Shown here: piece by piece, positions 18,451 to 27,802 of the stretch
Layout of the letters: each line of letters starts with the position of its first letter
Position numbering within the stretch: the stretch's first letter is position 1
DNA from: Parachlorella kessleri
Lineage: Eukaryota; Chlorophyta; Trebouxiophyceae; Chlorellales; Chlorellaceae
Direction: 5' to 3'
Length of the DNA: 30,323 bases
Assembly (NCBI GenBank): GCA_001598975.1
Contig: BBXU01002932.1
Span: forward strand, 1 to 30,323
The notes under the pieces: model-generated
The model's input: the letters and a program-made list of their open reading frames with translations, nothing else
Told to the model about the DNA's origin: nothing
Database searches by the model: none
Position numbers and translations under genes: made by a program

Positions 18451-20824
18451 CTATGGATCCCAGGAGGCCGCCGACCGCGAGCTGGCCAGCTCATAGCGTG
18501 CCTGCTCCAGCTGGTTCTGGTACCCGCGCAGCATCCTGCACCGTCAGTGGCACCAGCCCCAGCATTGGCCGCTACATAAGTCCCCAGTGAGAATGCAGAA
18601 TAGGAGACTAGCCTGACTTAACTAACCAGGTTCCAGGGATTCTCAGCTCTACCCACCATGCCACCCGACACGCACCTTTTGCACCTGCATGCTGGCCTCC
18701 CAGCGCCCTTTCACTCATTTTGTCATTTGTGGCACAACATGCTGCACGCCGGCAGCCCACAAGCTTGGGTGTGCGTGATACCCACCTCCGCAGCAACCAC
18801 GCCCGTGCTGCCCTAATAAGCATCCAGCAGTCCAGCCTACCAGTGCCCCCCCCCCCCCTCCTACCTCCGTGTCGTGTCCAGCTCCCTCTCGATGGTCTGC
18901 ATGCGGCTGCGCGTGTTGCCCAGCTCCCCCGCAGAGGTCTCCAGCTGCCGCTGCACCTCCTGCGCGCAACAAGCAGGCATGCCCCCTGGCAAATTTGTAC
19001 ATTCCATGCAGGAGGGCGTCCCTGCCGCCACACATTCCCCCTGCCGCCGCGCCTCCTGACAGCGGCACAAGGCGCTTGCGAGCTTTCTGGTTGTGCTGTC
19101 CCGCATATCTTATGCGGCGCGCGCCTTGCTGGAGGCGTCGCCCAACAACCGTCCCTGCAAGAGTGCTGCCGCACCGCGGGACGCAGCACCTTCCGAAAGA
19201 CCCAAGAGAGCAGCCTCCATGACAGGGCTAGGCAGCCATGACTACAAGCCCCTGGAAAGGGATCAAGAACCTCACAGGCCCCCCTGTGATGCACCTCCCT
19301 GCCTGCTCTCTCCAAGGGGGTTAGGTAATACAAGCCCGCCAGCACCATCTTCGCTACTGTCCTCAGGATCCAGTGCACAGCTGTGTAGACTGTGCTGTGC
19401 TGGTTTCTTCAATACACCCCACCTGCAGCGCCTTCCCTAGTGTCCCCAGGGTCACCTGCAGCTGCCCCAATGCTTTCATGCTTGCAAGCCTGTCTGTCAC
19501 TGATAACCCTTGGATCACCCACCTGCAGCTGCTGGGTCTTGCCCTCCAGCTCAGCGATCGCCGCCTCCAGGTCAGCTGACGTGCTCCGCAGGCTCGTCCT
19601 GTAGAACGATGGATAACTTCCCCGCTATGAGTGCCCAACCCCTGCCACTCTGCTTCATCTCTTTGCACTCGTCCCCCAACCACTTTGCGCCCCGCACCCA
19701 GCCACCGACATCAAATGCCTGATTCCCCCTTGTGCTCTCCTGCTCTTTCTTCACAGACAAGTGTCTGTCACGTGTGCTTCCATTCGGCAGTCTGCAGCTG
19801 TGCTCCCTTACGACTGCCTCACACCGAGCAGCACTCTGTGTTTCCTCCTTCCCTCCTCCCTCCTTGGCGCCCTTCTAGTTGTCTATGCCAACATCATCCC
19901 GCCACCTGACCATGCTGCCCTTCAAAACATGTCTATCACCCAGGCCGCCCCCCGCCCTGCCCTACCACCCACTTGGCATCCAGCAGCTGGTTTTCTAACT
20001 CCTCCACCAGCGACGACTTGGACTCCAGGTCAGACTTGGCCCGCTGCAGCTCCTCTGCAGCAAGAGAAGCAACATGCACATATACATGGTGAGTATCTGG
20101 GCCCAGGCGGATCGCCAGCAAGAGAAGGGCTTCCGAGTCATAGCTAGGCTCGCAGCCCCGCAGCAAACGCAGATATATCCAGCCAGAATAGCGACGCACA
20201 AGGTAGCCAGACCATGAGCTTCACGTGGTTCTCGCGCAGCACGGGAGGCCTGAAGAAGACGGTGAGTGTTGTGCTCTGCAAAAGCCTTATGGCTGGCGCA
20301 CGTACCTTCTTTGACTCGCAGCTGGCTGTCCCGGTCCTTCAGCTCCTTGCGGTGCCGCTGCACTTTGTGTATGAGCCCCACCGTGAGACAGGTCGCGCCG
20401 GCCAGCAGCAGCTGCCCTAGGCTTGCGCTGCCGCCGCTGCTCAGCTGCTGCTGGTGCTGCCGCGGCCGCCGGTTCTCCTTGGCTGTGGAGGAGCAGCACT
20501 TGGAAACAAAGTATGTGGCCAGGATAGGTTCGATAGAACACAGGGGGGCCAGCACGCTGGCAAGTACTTACATTACATAAGCAGCCTGTGGGCTAGCCTA
20601 GAGAGACCCTCGATAGGGGCGCCCGAAGCGGCACGGCATTATGCAGCCAAGGTGGCCAGCTCACCTGCAGTATTCGCTTGCTGTGAGCGTCTCTGCTGGG
20701 GCTTTTTTGATCCCCTGCTCTCTGCTTCCTGCTGCATGATAACGTTCGTCATCAACGTCAGTAGGTAAAAGTGCTGTAGGCTAATCATTAAGGACAGAGT
20801 CACTTCTGCAGGCAAGCACGACAT
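18451..20824 (-). CDS. single-pass membrane-anchored coiled-coil protein, unknown function
   Basis: Phase-consistent exons in minus order: 20824-20665, 20482-20306, 20054-19973, 19598-19523, 19455-19423, an unresolved stretch, 18959-18865, 18535-18451 (stop TAG). Exon 1 has a hydrophobic helix (LMISLQHFYLLTLMTNVIM). Exon 2 has a Gln/Arg-rich linker and a second hydrophobic helix (LGQLLLAGATCLTVGLIHKV) followed by basic residues. After that nearly everything is heptad-like and charged: ELKDRDSQLRVKEEELQRAK, LVEELENQLLDAK, LEAAIAELEGKTQQLQ, EVQRQLETSAGEL, MQTIERELDTTRR, YQNQLEQARYEL. This suggests a membrane-anchored dimeric rod facing one compartment. The first Met is uncertain because the frame is open upstream to about 20953 without an ATG. 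I cannot assign a family. An in-frame TAA at 19110-19112 marks a problem in the unresolved part. Confidence 0.65.
18846..18858. repeat. poly-C tract
   Basis: Thirteen C on plus (G on the coding strand), just after the donor of the exon 18959-18865 of the coiled-coil gene. It is intronic. Confidence 0.85.
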
Positions 20825-21199
20825 GGTCGACAGCTCGCACTTTGGTTTGAGGTTGCTTTCTTCCCGGTGATACCCCTCAGATTCCCCACCAGGACTTTCT
20901 CCATCGTCTTCCAACCCTACAGTAGCAAAGATCGATACATTAGTCTCAGGCACACCCTGGGAAACAGCTATCTAGCTCTAGAGCCAGCTGCACCCGTGCT
21001 CTCTCGACTGCTGTGAGTCTTCTCACCATACCAAGCATGAAAGGCGCAGTAAGTGTAGATGGGCCGGCCAACACTTGTTGGCTGCTAGGGTGTGGGTGTC
21101 ATAAGGTAAAGCTGCACTGGTGTGTAGTGCAAAAGGCTGCACATTGGCGCTCCCTGTCTAGTAGACGCTACAGAAAGCGGAGATGCAATACTTTCGCCT

Positions 21200-21270
21200 C
21201 AGGGCACAGCCGCAGCCGTGCCTGGAGTGGTGCCCTGCGAAACCACAGGGACCAGCCACGGACGGGCGTC
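21200..21270 (+). repeat. dispersed repeat, copy A
   Basis: About 70 bp (starting GGGCACAGCCGCAGCCGTGCC) resembles 23252-23322 in the same orientation, roughly three quarters identical by eye. It lies just upstream of the VHS exon-1 copy. Confidence 0.6.
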
Positions 21271-21337
21271 GGCAAGGACATGCCCTCAAATACACGTCAT
21301 GGAGCAGAGCCTATATCATGGCTTTGGGCGCCACCGG

Positions 21338-21530
21338 ATGATGCGGCAGCCCAGCCGTGAGGGCAGTGAAGGCTTGGCTGTACGAATTACACTGACAGGG
21401 CTACCTCTGGTGTGGCTCCACACACGGCTTGCTTCTGACAGCATCGTAACTGCAATAGGCGTTGGTGCTTGTGAGTCGACCCCCTGCAAGCATGCAAATT
21501 GCTATCTGTAGCATGCGTCACCCCTAAAGT
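21338..21530 (+). pseudogene. broken copy of VHS-gene exon 1 plus start of intron 1
   Basis: 21338-21409 matches exon 1 of the VHS gene (27803-27875) closely (ATG, CGGCAGCCCAGCCG, GAGGGCAGTGAAGGC). It has a 2-nt deletion after CAGCCG and a 1-nt insertion near GAATTACACTGACAG, so the frame is lost. The GT donor is kept. Similarity appears to continue into the intron (CCCCTGCAA block) to about 21530. It is in the same orientation as the source. Confidence 0.7.
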
Positions 21531-21635
21531 ATGGGCCGTGTTGGTCGCAGCACACTTGCGGAATGCTGGGCAGGCCTCCATTCCCTACATGGCAGTAGGC
21601 AACCTTAGCCACCTGCGCGATGCCATATGTCTCAG

Positions 21636-21784
21636 CTGCAACGCAAGTTGGTGCGCCCGCAGATTGTTCAGCCCCAACTGGACCTTGATGCGGTTGCAAA
21701 CCTTGGTGACGGCATAGCATGGCTTTTGGGAGCCATTGATGGCTTCCACCACGTCAAGAGGCAAAGTTGGGGCGCTGAGGTTTC
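21636..21784 (-). pseudogene. inverted copy of VHS-gene exon 2
   Basis: The reverse strand matches exon 2 of the VHS gene (28151-28305). It reads LSAPTLPLDVVEAINGS, YAVTKVCNRIKVQLGL and QLALQ, against LSAPNFALNSDVVAAINGS, YAATKVCKRIKVRLGL and QLALQ in the source. The acceptor GCGTGCAG is kept, but the donor is CTGAG instead of GTGAG. The frame is still open across the exon with two residues missing. It is in opposite orientation to the exon-1 copy 230 bp away, so the duplicate has been inverted internally. No exon 3 or 4 copies were seen. Confidence 0.8.
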
Positions 21785-22059
21785 CTGCACGCCACTCCGG
21801 TGGCATGGCCCAAGCAAATCAGGTGGGTGGCAGCATTGGCCATTCAAGGGGGAGTGTGGTGGTTGGGGTGATTAAGACCAGTACTTCACTGGTGGCAGGC
21901 AACGCTAAGGGAGGAGAGGCAAGGGTGGACTGTACTGGCGGAGCTGGAGGAAGGCTTGCTGTTCTTGGGTCATGCTGTATGCGTGAAGGGCCCATGCTCG
22001 GCCGTGTCTAGCCACCTCCCCAGCCTTTGGTGCTCCGCTGATGCATCCCCTTCATTTTT

Positions 22060-22140
22060 GCTCAACTACAGGCATGACTACTTCCCAATAATACATGTTT
22101 GCTGAACTACTGGCATGACTACTTCCCAACAATACACTCC
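22060..22140. repeat. two-copy tandem repeat of about 40 bp
   Basis: Units 22060-22100 and 22101-22140 both contain GGCATGACTACTTCCCAA and ACTAC. The few differences suggest a recent duplication. Confidence 0.85.
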
Positions 22141-22401
22141 ACGGCCTCAAGTTGGCACACCACAGTAGGTCAGCTCGCTGCCCCGAGGTCCGGTGTTGGT
22201 CGCGCCGCAAGGTCCAAGACCCTCTTCAAGGGCCCAAAGTCGGAGTTTTAGGGGATCACGACAGGCACAGCATGCCGAGCAACTGCCGAGCAAATCACGA
22301 CTTGCCAAGTGGCAGGTACTGTCCTGGTACCATGCCTGGTACACGCGCAGCATCTGCTCCAGCCGGGCTAGAAGAAAGACTACAAAATGCGATATGATAC
22401 G

Positions 22402-25400
22402 ATGTCAATACTGGCTTTGGGGCTCGGACTGGCAGTGGTCAGCGCATCAGCGTAAGCGCCTACATTGCCGGCACCTGCAGTGACAGCCGAGCCCAGGAGC
22501 CAATGCGCGACCGCAACTGCAAACTTACAGCTAGGGTGTTGCTGGTTATGCTGCCCTGGCTAGTCGTTGGCGAAGGTGCGGAGATCGCAGACTGACCATC
22601 TTGACTAATTAGTGATCTGAGAAGTCGAAACCGATACAGGTCTCCTCGCAAAGTAGGCTTGGCTTCCTAGTTGGTGCGGCGTGTTATTCTCCGCAGACAA
22701 GTCGAGTTTGGGTTGTGAACATTAGCCAGCTTACGACTGGGCGAGGGCTAACGCGTGGGATATCGATAAATCAACTCACGCCATCAACGGGGGTTGCACC
22801 TTGAAACATGGACTGCTATATAAGCCCAGAATGCCTAGGCAGGGGTCAATTAGGGTGCAAGCGGGCGGTGTATCAGCGCGTGTGGGGCTTGCACACTAGT
22901 GGGCGACTGCTGTGCAGACATCTTGTGGCCGCTGTCCGCTGTTTGCAGGTCGCCCAGCCTCTTCCAAGGTGGAGATATCTCGCCCATCGATGGGCGGCCA
23001 GTTCATAGGTGTTAGCACACCTCTGGAGGAGAAGGTAAGCACCAAGGGTACCACCGGTGCTCAGCAGTTGAGCCTTTCAGATATCTGCAGCTAGTTAGCC
23101 GCAACTCAGCCTGGGTGGTGCTTGAACCGGTTGAAGCACCAGCTGCGCTTATGCAAGGTGTTATAAGCAACTGCAGCGTCGCTCGTGTATGGCACCATGT
23201 ATACCATGCATGTGACAATGTATGGCACAACAAGTTGGGGTGTATAAACGCCTAGGCCTCATGGGCACAGTGGCAGCCGTGCCATGAGTGGTGCTCTAGG
23301 AAAACCACAGGACACCCGCCAGGCGCATGGGGTAGGAGCCTTTGAGAGGACAACTTGAACATTCATGAGCACCAAAGTGGGGGCTGTTGTTGGACGCGTT
23401 GTGTAGGCTTGACATCTGGTTAGGGTTACGCACATATTTGCAGAAACTGTCCTAACACTCCTGCTCCTGCTTTGTTGCAGGCTGGCTTCTCTCCAACTCC
23501 TGAAAGTTCTCCATCCAACAGCACTCCAACGTCTGAAAACACTTTTTATCGGGGTTCGGTCGTCCTCAGCGCGCAGGTGGGGACGCTGGCAACAAGGGCT
23601 GGCCTAGGGGCTGGCCCCGGGGGTGTGGCGGACTACTGCCTTCCTTACGTGCCCCACCACGGCAAGCCAGTATTCATTGAGCGACACAACTACCCACTCT
23701 CGTTGTAACCAGGACATTATTATTATGATTTGTACTCTCACTTGCTTATGCAAACCCGGTGCCGGGAAGGAAGTGGGTCGGTTCTTAGGGTGGCATTTTC
23801 TTCTACCTGCGGCGCTGCTGTCCATGGAGGTACTCAAAAATCATTATGCCATGGCTTCAGGATAAGGTGGACTCCGCGGCAGACTGCCAGGGTGGCTGTG
23901 CAGACGACCCTGTTTGCGAGTTTTGGTCTTATTGCCCCAAGAACGCCACAGATGGGTAGGTACTGCTCCTGCAATAGTGGTAGGGTGCACATAGCCAAGG
24001 TCCGCGGTGTGCACTTTACCCTATGCTTGTACCTAGAAGATGCGGTACTTGCAGGTTTGGTGAAACTCGGTCAGTTTGGTAAGCAGAGCGCTTTCCTACC
24101 AGTTGAGCCTTCATGCAAGCACAGCTATGTGTATATTCTATCCAAGGACCTCTTTGCTCTGTATAGGTGTGATGCCCTGTACTTCACTGGTGTACGCTAT
24201 GATGCCTCACTAGACCCCGTCAACCCAGGATTTTGCGTCCTATCCAGAAGCACCAAGCGCGGGGAGAAGGTGAGCTGGTATCCTATTGCTAGGTATGGTC
24301 GGAGGCTTAGCCACAATGTAAGTGATATGGTTTGCTGACATAGCAGATCCCTCCTGTGGCTGCTCCCCCCCCCCGGGTGGGGGGGCCCCCCCACACACAC
24401 AGACACACACGCATGCACGCACGCACCCACACGAACCGACTCACAGTGTCACCACCACCACTTGCCACCACCAACCAATGCTGCACACCACTGCGGCCAC
24501 GCCTTCCAACCCCAACTCCCACCGCTCCCAAACCCAACCTCAACCACCATCACCATCATCATAACCACCGACACACCATTCCAGCACCACGCCCATACCC
24601 ACGTACCAAACACCACAAAAGCCATGCAAAAAACTTTCCTCTATTTGTGCAGGACTACATGCTGAGAGAGGGAAAGGATGTGCTGTGGTCCGGTGGCATG
24701 TTCGTGTGCCCACTCCATGAGGCCCCAACAAACTGGACCCTGACATGTGAGTAACAGCCCTTCCATGAGTATTGATGTTTCCCCCTTGCTGTGAAGGGTC
24801 AAGGTCTCTCCTGTCTTGCCAAAGAGCACTTCACAGCCACTGGGGATCTAACTTTCGAAGGCATGTACCTCTATCCAACAGCAGCTCAAGACTCCTAGGA
24901 GCCTGTTTTGGACAGGCTTGGCACAATCGCATGGGCAGCACAGTCTTATGCCCATGCTCTCAAGCTGGCATGTAGCAAGCCATGATGTTGTGGCCTTCCC
25001 CATGGCCATCAACGAGGCTGGCGGGCCAGCCCAGTGTTACAGCATCAAGAAAGACGACTTTGTGGACTCTCCCCCCTCTTACGGTGAGACACACGCAAGC
25101 CGTGGGCTCGATACGAACTGCCTTTGCGAGTGGCAACATGTAATTTAGCACGCCGGCCCTCATTTGTATAGATATCCGAGAGTAGGAAGGCCGGCATGCT
25201 ATATTCGTATTGCCTAGCCCTCGCAGTCCTACAGCAATGCGGTCTTTCCGTGTGCCACATCGTCTTCCGCAGCCCCTGCTTTGTTAGCATCTAGAGCTCC
25301 GTGCAAAAATGTACGTACCCGGCCCCAAGGCGACCAGGAGCTTTTTACACACACTGCTATTTGTTCAACCACTGTGGCAGGTACTTGCAAGAAACCAAGC

Positions 25401-27259
25401 TCCAGCCTAAACAGTACTGTTGAGGCAAGTTCTGGTAGCGTTATGGTGGCGCCAGAGGCCACGTCCTAGTCTAAAGGTTCATAGTGTGTAATGGAGGGCG
25501 TCTCCTTCACTCAAACTCTTGGCTGGCGTGCAGTGGTTTACGAGGGCACCACTCCAAGCCCGGTTGCTGCTGTGCCTTGAGGGCCTGAGCATACTTTATT
25601 CATGAATGAATTTTTCTCCTTTTGAATTTTAATGGCTGCTGGCATGGAGCCCCCCACATTTATTCCTGCACTGATCCATTGCACACTTCATTCCATGCGC
25701 TGCAGGCCTTTGCGAAACAGCTTTGTGATGGTACCCGCGTCCGGGGAAAAGATGTTGATGCAAGTGTTGCACAGGCCAAATTCTTCTCAGCCATCCAAGT
25801 GGGCGAACAGGAGGCAATTGACGCTGTAACTGCGCTTATCTACGTGGACACGGAGCTGACCTGCTGGGACAGCCAAACTATCTTTCAAGTGCTACAGCCG
25901 CCAGACGACAGTAAGCGTTGCATTGCAGCTGTAACCATTTATATTGCACTCACGGTATGCGATTGTTGGCCCCATGGTGGTGATGAATGCACTAGTCCAA
26001 ACATATCGCCACTGGACCTGGGGGTCACAGGGCTGAGCACAACTCGGGAAGCACCCCATCTGTCCTAGTATGGCAACGACTGACTGACAGCTCCCCTGGT
26101 GCCTCCATGTGCAGAAATCAGTGCCGATTCCTTCTATGATCAAATCACCAACCTCCTCGTGTACACCACAAACCTCGCCAACGCAGCGGAGAATGCCGGC
26201 CTGGGCCTATGTGCTGTGATTTACACCATGAAGGATGGCGATGACACTTCGAAGGAGCTTGTTACCATCGTGCACACAGGTGACCACCGCCAGGAAGGGG
26301 TTAACTAAGGCAAAGGGCCACCTGGATTGCGAAGCGATGCTTGCCACCATGCTGCGTGCGAATGGAGGGCATGGCTACATTGACTTGATGTTCTTGCAAG
26401 CTGACGGTCTTTGCAATGGTGTGTCATGTTGTGGGTTATTTCCCTCTTATACAGCAAACCAAGGCAGAATGCCCACAAGCATGACGTCAGCCTTAAGTGA
26501 AGGCCAAAGGTGACCACTGAGCATAGACGGGTCCGTTTGTTGCCGTTCAGGCACCGACACATAGACCAGTTGACCATGCAACCCATGCGCAGCTTGTTAG
26601 CATGGGTGGCAGATAGTGCGAACAGGGAGTAGAGCTGGGCTGGACTGGACTGACAGGGCTGGATGTCGTGGTGGCAAGCTACCAAAGCCCGCAAGAGGCA
26701 GCAGCCACCGAGAGCACAGACAGAAACTTTACTTTGTTGATCCTGCACTTGCCTTTGTAACGCTGACACTATCATTGACCAGCAAGCCGTGTCCCAAAGG
26801 ACCGTAGGTTTGCTAAGCCAACGTGTCAGCGGGTCCATGGCTTTGAAAAGGTCGGGTGCTCTGAACGAGATACATCGCCGTAGTGCAATGGTTTCTAGTG
26901 TCTAGTCTGAATCAATCATCGTGCAGGTCCTTGTCCAGGTTAAGCTGAGCAGCACAGAGAAAGGTGCCCTGGATATTTGCAGCTGTACCAAGTAAGCAGT
27001 GTAGTCGATGGTGGCCACCATTTGGTGGGCGCAAAAACTAAGGGTCAGACCCACAGAGAGGTCACGAGCTGTCAGGACAGCGCGCTGCCTGCCTGCAATG
27101 CACGGTTCAAGTAGAGGTGTGCTATGCCAAGAAGAGGAGGAAGGGGCAGAAGTGCGAGTTAAACTGAGGGTAAAAGTTTGGGCATGCAGCACTCTCGTGT
27201 CCCTCCTGGTTGGTGGTGCTCTTTTCTTGCTGCATCACTGGAGACTGAGCGGAGTTTGA
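22402..27259 (+). CDS. signal-peptide, PAN/Apple-like, C-terminal membrane-anchored protein (partly resolved)
   Basis: Exon 1 22402-22451 encodes a signal peptide (MSILALGLGLAVVSAS) ending at a GTAAG donor. The link to the next exon (22949-23034) is unresolved. A phase-consistent chain follows: 22949-23034, 23481-23576, 23861-23955, 24167-24269, 24653-24746, 24976-25083, 25381-25445, 25706-25910, 26115-26279, 26335-26418. After another gap come 26928-26992 and 27112-27259. Exon 23861 gives VDSAADCQGGCADDPVCEFW then SYCPKNATDGCD, continuing to PGFCVLS, a pattern like algal PAN/Apple modules (C..aC..dp.C..f.yC). The part from 25706 on I do not recognise. The last exon encodes a helix (STLVSLLVGGALFLL) with a short HHWRLSGV tail and stop. 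Expected topology is a type I surface protein. Alternatively the gene stops at 25467-25469 and a second gene begins after it. Confidence 0.5.
23252..23322 (+). repeat. dispersed repeat, copy B
   Basis: Partner of 21200-21270 (GGGCACAGTGGCAGCCGTGCC start, then GAGTGGTGC and ACCACAGG). It lies in an intron of the PAN-like gene. Confidence 0.6.
24363..24440. repeat. C/G palindromic run followed by CA-type repeat
   Basis: A run of ten C, then GGGT, seven G and seven C, leads directly into alternating CA/CG-rich repeats. It lies in the intron 24270-24652. The adjacent C and G runs could pair as a hairpin, and the G run could contribute to a quadruplex. Confidence 0.8.
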
Positions 27260-27802
27260 TTGCTTTCTTCCCTGCCCGGATACTGTGGGATGTCCAATTT
27301 TGTGAGACAAGGTGCCTGTGATACCCCAAAGATACCTAGCAGGAGCTTCCCTCGTCACCCAAGCGAAACTGGGGCCTGCCATCTCATCTCCACGAGTAGT
27401 CATATTTTACAGTGCATCGTGACATAAAGGAAGCCTACTTGACGTTACCCTGAGATCCCTGCTGGCAAAGGAAGGAGCTGCAACATGGTGAGTCGCGACG
27501 CTCTGATCCCGCAGAGCTCCACTTGGTTAGGGAACTGGGCGGGTTGCTACCATGCTGACATGTTGGCGCAAGTAGGGATGTCTGTGCGTTGCAGCCCCCT
27601 GGCCGCGTTGGCACCTTCAAGGTTGGCGTCTACCGGACAGGGAGCGTTAGGGAGCGTCGTTGTGGGGAGGAGCGCAGCGATTTCAGTGCAGCCTTACATC
27701 ATGACCCACTTTCAGAGCAGCCAAGAGGACAGCCAGCCAGTTGTTGCCAGGATGTGCAACGACTACAGCATTGCATCTGTTGTTCTTGCTGTGTAGGGGC
27801 TG
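27260..27802. other. intergenic region upstream of the VHS gene
   Basis: No confident gene. An acceptor-like CGTTGCAG at 27595 followed by an open stretch could be a 5' UTR exon of the VHS gene. An in-frame TAG at 27794-27796 precedes the VHS ATG, so coding does not extend upstream in that exon. Confidence 0.45.

Larger units (their letters stand above)
20825..22401. other. region between coiled-coil gene and PAN-like gene, repeat-rich
   Basis: It holds the broken VHS exon copies (21338-21784), one member of a dispersed repeat (21200-21270) and a two-copy tandem repeat (22060-22140). The flanking genes point away from each other, so their promoters should also be here. I see no intact gene in it. 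Confidence 0.6.

Noticed and set aside
18720..19241. 173-codon plus-strand open frame
   Set aside because: Antisense to the coiled-coil exon 18959-18865 and its introns; no recognisable protein features.
23730..24338. 202-codon plus-strand open frame across the PAN-like region
   Set aside because: It reads through exon 24167-24269 in the right frame but crosses 23861-23955 in the wrong one. The spliced model restores the Cys pattern; the stretch 23956-24166 is treated as an intron.
26305..26838. 177-codon minus-strand open frame
   Set aside because: No domain, signal or phase-compatible partner; partly antisense to an exon of the PAN-like gene.
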